Position numbers and translations under genes: made by a program. A model generated the notes under the pieces. That model was not told the DNA's origin. It made no database searches and saw only the letters and a program-made list of their open reading frames with translations. From the NCBI RefSeq assembly GCF_014656195.1, contig NZ_BNBY01000016.1, positions 119,575 to 183,574 of the forward strand: 64,000 nucleotides of DNA, in the 5' to 3' direction. The DNA is from Kitasatospora xanthocidica. Its GTDB lineage: Bacteria > Actinomycetota > Actinomycetes > Streptomycetales > Streptomycetaceae. This document shows, piece by piece, positions 51,386 through 59,448 of this stretch (its first letter is position 1; each line of letters begins with the position of its first letter).

Positions 51386-52864
51386 TTAGGGGAAGATGTT
51401 TTGGCCGGGGGTGAGGGTGTGGGTGGGGTCGTGGTGGTTTTTGGTGGTGGTGAGGGTGGTCCAGTGGGGGCCGTAGTGGGTTTGCCAGTCGGTGGGGGTC
51501 ATGTGGGGGATGGCGCCGACGAGGTAGCGTTTGGCGCCGAGTTGGACGGCGCGGTCGTAGAGGTGGCGGTTGCGGGTGAGGGCGGGGGTGGGGTCGGTGT
51601 CGGGGTGGGGGAAGGCGAGGAGGTCGAAGAGGTAGGCGGTGGGTTCGTCGGGTGTGATGGCGAGGGGGTGGGTGAGTTTGCTGGTGTGGAAGGGGTAGCA
51701 GAGGAGGAGGCCTTGGCCGATGTCGTCGGGGGTGAGTTGGGGGAGGGCTTCGGTGAGGAAGGTGTGGGTTTGGGTGGCGGGGAGGAAGAGGGAGAGCCAG
51801 GGTTTGGGGGCGTTCCAGTAGCCGAGGTTTTTGATGGTGTCGGCGAAGGCGTCGGCGCGGTAGGTGTAGTCGCGGTAGGTGGTGTCGGTGGTTTCGGTGG
51901 TGGTGGGGGTGAGGCCGGCGAGGAGGGGTGCGGTGGGGGGTGGTGTGGTGTCGTTGTAGTGGGCGACGGCTTCGATTTTGTAGCGGGGGGGCCGGCCTGC
52001 GGGTTGGATGAGGATTTCGCCGACTTGGGAGGGGAAGCGGCCGTCGTTGAGGAGGGTTTGCTGGTCGGTGAGGTAGGTGGTGAGGTCGTCGTAGTAGAGG
52101 GTGAGGACGCGGGCGTTGTGGGGGGCGGGGACGAGTTTGACGGTGGCGCGGGTGATGATGCCGACCTGGCCGGCGCCGGCGAGGGCGGTGTGGAAGAGCT
52201 CGGTGTTGCGGGTGGGGGTGGCGGTGAGGACGCGTCCGGTGCCGGTGACGATTTCGATGGCTTCGACGGTGTCGGCCTGGAGGCCGTACTTGTGGACGGT
52301 GGAGCCGATGCCGCCGACGCTGATGGTGCCGCCGATGGAGAGGTGGAGGTAGTCGGTGAGGCAGGGGGGGGTTAGGCCTTGGGTGAGGGCGGCGTCGGTG
52401 AGTTGGGCCCAGGTGACGCCGGCGTCGACGGTGGCGTTGGTGGGGGTGATGGCGTGGATGCGGTTGAGGGAGCGGGCGTTGACGGCGATGCCGCCCTGGA
52501 CGCCGGCCTGGCCGTAGTTGGAGTGTGATTCGAGTTCGCCGCCGTTGCCGCTCTGGCCGTTCATGGCGACTTTGAGGTTGTTGCGGCGGGCGTAGGTGAT
52601 GACGGTGGCGATGTCCTGGGCGCAGGCGGGGTTGAGGACGGCGTAGGGGGTGGTGGTGGTCAGGCGTCCGAAGTCCTGGGCGAAGGCGGCGCGGGTGGCG
52701 GGGGCGGTGGTGAGGGTGCCCTGGAGGGCGGGGGCGGGGGAGATCCGCCCGGCGGTGGTGGGGTCGCCGGTGGTGGCCCAGGTGCGGGTGGTGGTGTTGA
52801 AGCCGATGACGGTGGCGGCGGCGCCGGTGAGCAGGGCGCGCCTGGAGAGGCTGGGGCGGTTCAT
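51386..52864 (-). CDS. Tat-exported FAD-linked oxidase (cytokinin-dehydrogenase-like)
   Basis: 492 residues from ATG 52864. N-terminal Tat signal: RPSLSRRALLTGAAATVIGFN. FAD-binding (PCMH/VAO) domain: YAVLNPACAQDIATVITYARRNNLKVAMNGQSGNGGELESHSNYGQAGVQGGIAVNARSLNRIHAI, DAGVTWAQLTDAA and HLSIGGTISVGGIGSTVHKYG. The C-terminus YGPHWTTLTTTKNHHDPTHTLTPGQNIFP matches cytokinin dehydrogenase-type oxidases. It would oxidise an amine or alcohol outside the membrane. The stop is TAA; Thr/His-rich with CAC/ACC codons. A TTG at 53071 opens a longer frame at one of the repeats described below, but the Tat signal favours ATG 52864. Confidence 0.93.
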   Translation of the reverse strand: MNRPSLSRRALLTGAAATVIGFNTTTRTWATTGDPTTAGRISPAPALQGTLTTAPATRAAFAQDFGRLTTTTPYAVLNPACAQDIATVITYARRNNLKVAMNGQSGNGGELESHSNYGQAGVQGGIAVNARSLNRIHAITPTNATVDAGVTWAQLTDAALTQGLTPPCLTDYLHLSIGGTISVGGIGSTVHKYGLQADTVEAIEIVTGTGRVLTATPTRNTELFHTALAGAGQVGIITRATVKLVPAPHNARVLTLYYDDLTTYLTDQQTLLNDGRFPSQVGEILIQPAGRPPRYKIEAVAHYNDTTPPPTAPLLAGLTPTTTETTDTTYRDYTYRADAFADTIKNLGYWNAPKPWLSLFLPATQTHTFLTEALPQLTPDDIGQGLLLCYPFHTSKLTHPLAITPDEPTAYLFDLLAFPHPDTDPTPALTRNRHLYDRAVQLGAKRYLVGAIPHMTPTDWQTHYGPHWTTLTTTKNHHDPTHTLTPGQNIFP

Positions 52865-53059
52865 CGCGGAAGGGTCTCCTCTAAGGGTCGCGTGAGGGCA
52901 ACGGGCACGGAAAAGGTCGGACGGGAACCGGGGAGCGGACAGCGGGTGCGAGCACCGCGGCCGGCAACCGGCCCGCGGTCCACGGGAGTCGGCGCCGGGT
53001 CGTGGCGACGATCGCCGGCAGGGGCGGGTGCCGCAGCCTGGTGGTGGTGCCGGGTGGAG

Positions 53060-53920
53060 CGTGGTGGTCAAGGATGGTGCGAGCCAAGCGAGTTGACGCC
53101 AGGCTGGCCGTGACGTTCGCGCGGCCGGTGGTGGGTGTCGTGGCCGGGTGGTGCGTGGTGGTGGTCAGGGGTGCTGCGGGCCGGGCGAGTTGACGCGGGG
53201 CTGGCCTGACGCTCGCGTGGCTGGTGGCTGGTGGCTGGTGGCTGGTGGTCGGTGGTGGGTGCCGTGGTCTGGTGGTGTGTGGTGGTCAAGGGTGGTGCGG
53301 TGGCGCCGGTGGAGGATCGGCTCCCGGCCCCGTCCCCCGCCTCGGGTTCCCCGGGCGTTGGTTCCCGGGTGGTGTCTCCTTGGGGCGTACGTGGTGGTCA
53401 AGGATGCTGCGGGCGGGGCGGGTTGACGCCCGGCTGTGGTGATGTTCGCGCGGCCGGTGGCGGGTGTCGTGGCCGGGTGGTGCGTGGTGGTCAAGGATGG
53501 TGCGGGCCGGGCGAGTTGATGTTGAAGCCGGGCCGGCCGTGACGGCCGAGCGGTAGCCGGCGGCCAGCGGCGGGTGTCGTGGCCGGGTGGTGCGTGGTGG
53601 TCAAGGGTGGTGCGGTGGCGCCGGTGGAGGAGCGGCTCCCGGCCCCCGCCTCGGTTCCCCGGCCCCGTCCCCCGGCCCCGTCCCCCGGCCCCGTCCCCGT
53701 CCCCCGGCCCCGGCCCCGTCCCCCGGCCCCGGCCCCGTCCCCTGGCCCCGTCCCCCGGCCCCGTCCCCCGGCCCCTGGCCCCGTCCCCCGGCCCCTGGCC
53801 CCGGCCCCGTCCCCCGGCCCCGTCCCCCGGTCCCGGCCCCCGGTCCCGGTCCCCGGTCCCCGGTCCCTGTTTTCCGGTCCCGTGTTCCTGGGGGTGTGTG
53901 TGGTGGTCAAGGGTGGTGCG
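53060..53920 (-). repeat. Seven-copy interspersed repeat carrying CCTTGACCACCAC
   Basis: Core GTGGTGGTCAAGGATGGTGC (plus strand) recurs with the GGTCAA at about 53066, 53163 (as GGTCAG), 53284, 53396, 53489, 53599 and 53905, mostly 93-122 bp apart. Longer flanks such as GAGTTGACGCC, CGCGCGGCCGGTGG and GTCGTGGCCGGGTGGTGC are also shared. Read on the minus strand, each gives CACCATCC-TTGA-CCACCACG, where TTG can start a peptide (MTTTH) that overlaps the TGA of a preceding one (ending SPGPHHP-like). Confidence 0.85.
53645..53880. repeat. C-rich low-complexity tract, potential G-quadruplex on the minus strand
   Basis: About 235 bp made almost entirely of CCCCGGCCCC, CCCCGTCCCC and CCGGTCCC units. 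The minus strand has many runs of four or five G separated by short loops (CC, AC), which satisfies G-quadruplex rules many times over. Confidence 0.9.
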
Positions 53921-54580
53921 GGCTGGGCGGGTTGGGGCCGGGTGGCCGTGACGTTCGCCGGGCGTTCGCCCCGGCAGGTGGGTGGCTGGGTGGCTGGCTG
54001 GGTGGCTGGGTGGGCGGGTGGCTGGGTGGTTGGGTGTGGCGTATGGGTTTTGGTGTGTTTGTGCGGGTGGCCCGCGGGTCCCGGGGGTCGGGGGCGGGCG
54101 TCCTGTTGGGGGTTCCGGCGGGGTGTGGGGGTGGCCGGTGTGGGGGTGTGTGGAGTTGTGGTGTTCGCCGTGGCGGGGGGTGGGTGGGGTGGTGGTGTGT
54201 CGGGGTTTGGGGGAGTCCCCGGGGTCGGGGTCCGGGTCCGTGGTGGTGGTCCTGGGGCCGGTGCTGGTGGGCGGCCGTCGGCCGGCTGTGGTGTGCCGTC
54301 GGTCGGGGGTTGGGCTCCGTGGTGGTGGTTTCGGGGCCGGTCCCGGCGGTCCGCCGTCGGCCGGCTGCCGTCCGTTGTCGGCCGGCTGCGGTGTGCCGTG
54401 TGCCGTGTGGTGGGTGGGGGTTGGCCTGCCGTCCGGGTGGTCGGGCGGCAGGCCGGGGTGTGGCGGTGGCCGGTGGCGGGCCGGGGTGTGGCGGTGGCGG
54501 TGGCCGGTGGCTGGGTGGGTGGCGGGGTGGGGTGGGGTGGGTCCGCCGGCCGGCGGGGGTGGGGCGGGGGTGGGGGGTGG

Positions 54581-56569
54581 TTAGGGGGTGGTGTGGGTGT
54601 GGCCGGTGTGGTCGGTGTGGGTGCTGGTTTGGTAGTTGGTGATGTCGAGGTGGCGGGTTTGGCGGCGGAAGCGCCAGGTGTAGGTGGGCCAGATGGAGGG
54701 GTTGTTGCCTTGGGTGTCGGTGTACCAGCTGGTGCAGCCGCCGTTGTTCCAGACGGTGTTTTTGAGGCGAGTCTGGATGGTGTGGTTGTAGGCGCTCTGG
54801 GCTTCGGGGCGGACTTCGAGGGTGGTGAGGTGGTGGGTGGTGAGGGTTTTGAGGGCGGAGAGGATGTAGGTGATCTGGGCTTCGATCATGACGGTCTGGG
54901 AGGAGTGGCCGAGGGTGGTGTTGGGGCCCAGGATCATGAAGAGGTTGGGGAAGCCGTGGATGGTGGTGCCGCGGTGGGCGGTCATGCCGGTGGTGTGCCA
55001 GGTGTGGGCGAGGGTGGTGCCGTCGCGGCCGTGGATGCGGTGGGCGATGGGGCGGTTGGTGGCGGTGAAGCCGGTGGCGAGGATGATGGTGTCGACGTCG
55101 CGTCGCGTGCCGTCGGCGGTGGTGATGTGGGTGGGGCCGATGTGGGTGATGGTGTCGGAGACGATGTCGACGTTGGGTTGCTGGATGGCGGGGTACCAGG
55201 TGTTGGAGAAGAGGAGGCGTTTGCAGCCGACGGTGTAGTCGGGGGTGAGGCGTGCGCGCAGGGCGGGGTCTTTGACGCTCTTCTTGAGGTGGCCGGCGGC
55301 CATGTTCTTCATGCCGGTGGTGCGGGTGGGGCGGGACATGAAGAACGCGACGATTTCGCGGCCGTGTTTGTTGAAGGCGCGGCGGAAGCGCTGGTAGCCG
55401 GGGAGGTGGCGCAGCATCCAGGTGTGGCGGGGGGTGTTGGGTTTGTCGGGTTTGGCGGCGACCCAGGGGGGTGTGCGCTGGTAGAGGTGGAGGCCTGCGA
55501 CGTGGGGCTGGATCTGGGGGACGAACTGGATGGCGGAGGCGCCGGTGCCGATGACGGCGACGGTGCGGCCGGTGAGGTCGTGGTCGTGGCGCCATTGGGA
55601 GGAGTGGAAGAGGGTGCCGGTGAAGGTGTCGAGGCCGGGCAGGTCGGGGGTGGCGGGGTCGGAGAGGTAGCCGGTGCCGGTGACGAGGATCTGGGCGGTG
55701 TAGCGGCCGTGGCTGGTGGTGAGGTTCCAGTGGTGGTGGGTGTCGTCCCAGCGGGCGTCGAGGAGTTCGTGGCCGTAGCGCAGGTGGGGGTCGACGCCGT
55801 GGCGGGTGGCGGTGGTCTTGAGGTAGGCGTGGACTTCGGCCTGGGTGGCGAAGGTGGATTTCCACTCGGGGTTGCGGGCGAAGGAGAAGGAGTAGAGGTG
55901 GGCCTGGACGTCGCAGGCGCAGCCGGGGTAGGTGTTGTCGCGCCAGGTGCCGCCGAGGTCGGTGGCGCGTTCGAAGACGAGGAAGTCGCTCTCGCCGGCG
56001 CGTAGGAGGCCGATGGCGGTGCCCAGGCCGGAGATGCCGGCGCCGATGACGGCGACTTTGAGGTGGCGTACGGCGAGGTCGCCGGTGGTGGTGTCGCGGG
56101 GCGCGGGCGCGGCGGCGGGGGTGCCCGCGGCGGGGGTGCCGGCGGGGGTGCCGGCGGGGGTGTCGGCGCCGGGGGTGGCCGGGGCGCGGGTGGGGGCGGC
56201 GGGCGCGGCGCTGCCCGCGGTGCCCGCGGTGCCCGCGGTGCCCGCGGTGCCCGCGGTGCTCGTGCCCGTGGTCGCGGTGGTGGTGCCCGCGGTGGTGGTG
56301 GTGCTCGTGCTCGCGGTGGTGGTGCCCGCGGCGGTGGTGCTCGTGCTCGCGGTGGTGGTGCCCGCGGTGGTGGTGGTGCCCGTGCTCGCGGTGGCGTTGC
56401 CCGCGGTGGCGTTGCCCGCGGCGGTGGTGCTCGTGCTGGCGGTGCTGGTGTCCGTGGTGCTGGTGGTGCTGGTGTCCGTGGTGCTGGTGGTGGTGGGGGT
56501 GGCCCCCGCCGCCGGGGCGGGGGTGGTGCCGGTGGTGTGGGTGCGGTCGGGGGCGGGGGTGGTGGTCAT
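54581..56569 (-). CDS. Flavin-dependent monooxygenase (Baeyer-Villiger type) with long Thr-rich N-terminus
   Basis: 662 residues. Residues 1-165 are low-complexity Thr/Ala/Ser/Gly (TTTASTSTT, TAGTAGTAG, AGTPAGTPA), encoded by repeats and lacking any internal ATG/GTG/TTG, so they must be translated if ATG 56569 is the start. The enzyme follows: FAD Rossmann motif VIGAGISGLGTA (from 172), ATDLGGTWRDNTYPGCACD, the BVMO fingerprint FTGTLFHSSQW (316-326), NADPH motif VIGTGASAIQ and DTIILATGF. Such enzymes insert oxygen into ketones or oxidise heteroatoms with NADPH. Stop TAA; codons CAC/ACC-biased. Confidence 0.93.
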   Translation of the reverse strand: MTTTPAPDRTHTTGTTPAPAAGATPTTTSTTDTSTTSTTDTSTASTSTTAAGNATAGNATASTGTTTTAGTTTASTSTTAAGTTTASTSTTTTAGTTTATTGTSTAGTAGTAGTAGTAGSAAPAAPTRAPATPGADTPAGTPAGTPAAGTPAAAPAPRDTTTGDLAVRHLKVAVIGAGISGLGTAIGLLRAGESDFLVFERATDLGGTWRDNTYPGCACDVQAHLYSFSFARNPEWKSTFATQAEVHAYLKTTATRHGVDPHLRYGHELLDARWDDTHHHWNLTTSHGRYTAQILVTGTGYLSDPATPDLPGLDTFTGTLFHSSQWRHDHDLTGRTVAVIGTGASAIQFVPQIQPHVAGLHLYQRTPPWVAAKPDKPNTPRHTWMLRHLPGYQRFRRAFNKHGREIVAFFMSRPTRTTGMKNMAAGHLKKSVKDPALRARLTPDYTVGCKRLLFSNTWYPAIQQPNVDIVSDTITHIGPTHITTADGTRRDVDTIILATGFTATNRPIAHRIHGRDGTTLAHTWHTTGMTAHRGTTIHGFPNLFMILGPNTTLGHSSQTVMIEAQITYILSALKTLTTHHLTTLEVRPEAQSAYNHTIQTRLKNTVWNNGGCTSWYTDTQGNNPSIWPTYTWRFRRQTRHLDITNYQTSTHTDHTGHTHTTP

Positions 56570-56624
56570 GGCGTCGGTGTCCTCTTCTGCGGTGGCTGAG
56601 GTGTCCTTCGTGTCCGGGGCGGGG

Positions 56625-57518
56625 TCAGGCGCGGCGGGTGAGGGTGACGCGGAAGTTGTTGAAGATGTGGTCTTCGAGGGTGTAGGCGAAGATGTCGAGG
56701 TAGCGCTCGAAGCGGGCGACGGTGGTCTCGTCGGTCATGGCGACGGCTTCGTCGCGGCGGGCGGCCAGGAGCTTGAGCCAGGCGCGGCAGGCGCGGGCGA
56801 AGGACTCGGGTTCGTTGCGGATCTCGGTGACCTCGAAGAGGCCGTCGAGGCCGGCGGCGAGTTCGGGCAGGCGCGGGATGTGGCAGCCTTCGAACTCCTC
56901 GCGCTGGAGGAACTTGAGGTCGTCCAGGAGCTGGCGGCGCAGCGGGGGGTTCTCGACGGTCATGGTGTGCAGGACGAAGCGGGCGCCGGGCTTGAGGAGG
57001 GAGTGGATCTGCTTGAAGAAGACGCGGTAGCGCTGGGTGCGCTCCTTGGGGGTGAGGGAGGACAGGACGAAGTGTTCGAGGGCGTTGATGCAGAACGCGG
57101 CGTCGTAGGCCTCTTCGCCGTCGGCGAGGCGGTGGTCTTCCCAGCTTTCGACGCGGGCCTGGATGGCGGGGTTGTTCAGGGCGTCGACGAAGTCGGCCTG
57201 GGTGCGGGAGAGGGTGACGCCGACGGCGCGCTTGACGCCGTGGACGGTGGTGAGGCGGTTGAGCATGGTGCCCCAGCCGCAGCCGACGTCCAGGACCTTG
57301 GCGGTGTGGGCGGCGCGGGCGAGGTCGGTGAAGGCGTCGAGCTTGCGTTCCTGGGCTTCGTCGAGGACGGCGACGAGGTCCTCGCCGTCCTCCCAGTAGC
57401 CGCCGGAGTACATCATGGTGGGGCCCAGGATGAGGCGGTAGAGCTCGTTGGGGACCTCGTAGTGGTGGCGGATGGCCTCGACGTCGGGGTTGATGGAGCG
57501 GGCTTCGACGGTGGTCAT
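56625..57518 (-). CDS. SAM-dependent methyltransferase (cyclopropane-fatty-acid-synthase-like)
   Basis: 297 residues from ATG 57518 (GAGGGG upstream). HHYEVPNELYRLILGPTMMYSGGYWEDGEDL is typical of the CFAS/MmaA family (YD..N.FY...LG..M.YS.G.W). The SAM motif is VLDVGCGWGTM, followed by VGVTLSRTQADFV and NALEHF. It is shorter than true CFA synthases (about 400). Relatives transfer methyl groups to lipids or biosynthetic intermediates. It lies 55 bp upstream of the monooxygenase gene in the same direction and probably shares its transcript. Its codon use is more ordinary than that of the neighbours. Confidence 0.94.
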   Translation of the reverse strand: MTTVEARSINPDVEAIRHHYEVPNELYRLILGPTMMYSGGYWEDGEDLVAVLDEAQERKLDAFTDLARAAHTAKVLDVGCGWGTMLNRLTTVHGVKRAVGVTLSRTQADFVDALNNPAIQARVESWEDHRLADGEEAYDAAFCINALEHFVLSSLTPKERTQRYRVFFKQIHSLLKPGARFVLHTMTVENPPLRRQLLDDLKFLQREEFEGCHIPRLPELAAGLDGLFEVTEIRNEPESFARACRAWLKLLAARRDEAVAMTDETTVARFERYLDIFAYTLEDHIFNNFRVTLTRRA

Positions 57519-57722
57519 GGGATGGGGCCCCTCGGGTGGTGGTGACGGGAATGGACGGTTACGGATAGCGGCCCGGCCCGGTGCGGTGCGGCCTGGTGCG
57601 GCCGGGGCCTGGCGTGGGCCGGTCCGTCCGCGGGAGGCGGGCGGGCCGGTGCGGCGGGCCGGCCGTAGTGGCGCGGCCGCGTGGTGCGTGCGGCACGGGC
57701 GTGCCGGCCGGCTTTCGGCCCC

Positions 57723-57762
57723 CGGCCTGTCGGCCTGTCGGCCTGTCGGCCTGTCGGCCTGT
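57723..57762 (+). repeat. Octamer tandem repeat, five perfect copies
   Basis: CGGCCTGT repeated five times without change, in the spacer upstream of the methyltransferase. Confidence 0.95.
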
Positions 57763-57930
57763 CGGGCTCGGGCGCCGGCCGGGTGGCCGGTCGCCGGTGT
57801 CCGGCGGCGGGCCGCCGTGGCGGCCCGCGTGCCGGCTGGCCGGCCCGGGGCGGTGGTGTTCTGTCGCCCGGACCGGTACTGCCGCATTGCTGCCGCATTG
57901 GTGCGTCGCCCAACGGGCTTGCGGGCTGAG

Positions 57931-58330
57931 GCGGTTGGTGTCCGGACGCACGGTCCGGACGTACGGTCCGGGCCGTGTCGCCCGGACCGGTGCTGCCGCG
58001 TGGTGCGCTGCCCGACGGTCGTGCGGGCTGAGGCGGTTGGTGTCCGGACGCAGGGTCTGGACGTTACGGTCCGGGCCGTGTCGCCCGGACCGGTGCTGCC
58101 GCGTGGTGCGCTGCCCGACGGTCGTGCGGGCTGCGGCGGTTGGTGTCCGGACGCAGGGTCTGGACGTTACGGTCCGGGCCGTGCTGCCGGGCGGTGGTGC
58201 GCTGCCCGACGGGCGTGCGGGCTGAGGCGGTTGGTGTCCGGACGCAGGGTCTGGACGTTACGGTCCGGGCCGTGCTGCCGGGCGGTGGTGCGCTGCCCGA
58301 CGGTCGTGCGGGATAAGGCTGTTGGTGCCC
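57931..58330. repeat. Tandem array of 90-103-bp units with internal hairpin
   Basis: Units start near 57931, 58033, 58136, 58227 and 58317 (last diverged), each beginning GCGGTTGGTGTCCGGACGCA and ending near GTGCGGGCTGAG. A partial unit precedes (from about 57860). The first two contain a perfect 10-bp inverted repeat CGGTCCGGGC/GCCCGGACCG (57964-57989 in the first); the third and fourth lack the second arm, which explains their shorter period. Confidence 0.9.
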
Positions 58331-59156
58331 GGTCGTGCTGTCCGGGCGGGTGGTGCCGTGGCGCGCGGGCCGTTCGGACGGTGCCGGCCGTACGGTCCAG
58401 GTCGTGCTGTCCGGGCGGTGGTGCCGTGGTGCCCGGACCGGTGGTGCCGTGTGGTGCGCCGTGGGTGGTGCGTCGCCCGACGGGTGTGCGGGCTGCGGTG
58501 GTTGGTGCGGGTGGTGCCGGGTGGTGCCGGGTGGTGCTTGGGCCTGGCGGCCGTCGGACAGGGGTGCCGGGTGGCGGGCCGGCGGGCCGGCCTGGGTGGT
58601 GCGGTGTGCCGGTGTGCGTGCGGGTGCGGTGTGTTGTGGGTCAGGTAAGCGTGTGTCTCGCAAGCGGTGCGCAAGGGGGTCGGGGGGTGGGGGGTTGCGG
58701 GGCGTTTGCGCGGACGCGGGTTTCATGCGGTCTCGACAGGACACGCGGTCTGCGGGCCGGGCCGCTTCCCTTGCGGGGGTGGCGGGTGTCTGTCCGGGCC
58801 TGTGCCGCTCCTGCCCGTGCGGGGGGTGGTTTCGGGTTCCGTCGCCGGCTTGGTGCCGGTGTTCTCGGGACTGTCCGTCGCCTGCCGTCCGCTCGTCCGC
58901 TTCTCCGCTTCTCCGGTTCTCCGTTGTCCGCTCGTCCGCTCGTCCGCTCGTCCGTTGTTCGTGGTCCTCGTGGGTGCCTGTGCCGGGCATGCCGGTGTGT
59001 CGAGGGGGCCGTGGGGCGGGCGCGGTGCGGGGCGGGTGCGGGGCGGTGTGGGTGGGGGGTGGGTGCGGTGGTTCCCCTTCCGTTGTTCGACGCCATATCT
59101 GACAGCCGCCCGGTTTCCCCGTCCTGGGGGCGGGCGAGGAGAGGAAACGATCACCC

Positions 59157-59417
59157 ATGTCTCAGATCCCCACCATCGAGGACCTGGCGCAGCAGTTGCA
59201 GGCGGTGTCCGGTGCGCGTGAGATCGACGCGGACGCGGCGTTGCAGCACATCGCGGATGTGGACTCGCTGGACCTGATGGAGTGGCTGTACGGGTTCCAG
59301 AACCAGTACCCGCACATTCCGGCCGACGAGTCGCTGTTCGCGGACATCGACGACACGACGACGCTGCGGGTGGTGCACGAGCGGATCCTGGCGCTCGTCC
59401 CGGCCGAGGCGAACTGA
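59157..59417 (+). CDS. Acyl carrier protein
   Basis: 86 residues; ATG 59157 follows GGAGAGGA. Single helical carrier domain with phosphopantetheine Ser37 in the DSLD motif (VDSLDLMEWLYGFQNQY), acidic helix II and a normal length. Not the housekeeping AcpP pattern (no DSLDxVEL), which suggests a dedicated biosynthetic ACP. First gene of an ACP-KASIII-SDR operon; 31 bp separate it from the synthase. Confidence 0.93.
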   Translation: MSQIPTIEDLAQQLQAVSGAREIDADAALQHIADVDSLDLMEWLYGFQNQYPHIPADESLFADIDDTTTLRVVHERILALVPAEAN

Positions 59418-59448
59418 GCCCCGGGGGCGGGGAGAGAGGGGTCGGGTG

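Larger units (their letters stand above)
52865..54580. other. 1.7-kb non-coding, repeat-filled spacer
   Basis: No supportable gene. On the plus strand it is G/T-rich with runs of GGTGG, GGCTGG and GGGTGGCTGG. It contains a dispersed repeat (53060-53920), a (CCCCGG/GTCCCC) low-complexity tract (53645-53880) and G/T-rich low-complexity DNA to 54580. All long frames here are products of base composition. Confidence 0.6.
57519..59156. other. 1.6-kb divergent spacer, repeat-rich, no gene
   Basis: Between the methyltransferase (minus) and the ACP operon (plus). It holds an octamer repeat (57723-57762), a tandem array of about 100-bp units (57931-58330), a GGTGGTGCCG-rich stretch to 58600, and CTCGTCCG/TTCTCCG octamers (58890-58955). 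Reading frames through it encode only Arg/Pro/Thr-rich shadows. Promoters for both operons must be here. Confidence 0.6.

Noticed and set aside
51386..53071. TTG 53071 as start of the FAD oxidase
   Set aside because: The Tat signal begins at ATG 52864; the 69-residue extension is Arg/Pro-rich and starts in a dispersed repeat.
53165..53910. Minus-strand mini-ORFs starting TTG (MTTTH...)
   Set aside because: Not annotated as genes: products are low complexity, differ in most of their length, and only ends are shared. Kept as a repeat and a finding.
53579..56005. 808-residue plus-strand frame, Pro-rich then Gly/Val-rich
   Set aside because: It runs through the C-rich low-complexity tract and antisense to the monooxygenase gene; composition-driven.
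57931..58330. CRISPR array
   Set aside because: Units are contiguous, about 100 bp, with no unique spacers, and no cas genes are nearby.
57559..59158. Several 130-600-residue frames in the 57.5-59.1 kb spacer
   Set aside because: Arg/Pro/Thr-rich in every frame, no ribosome sites, coincide with tandem repeats.
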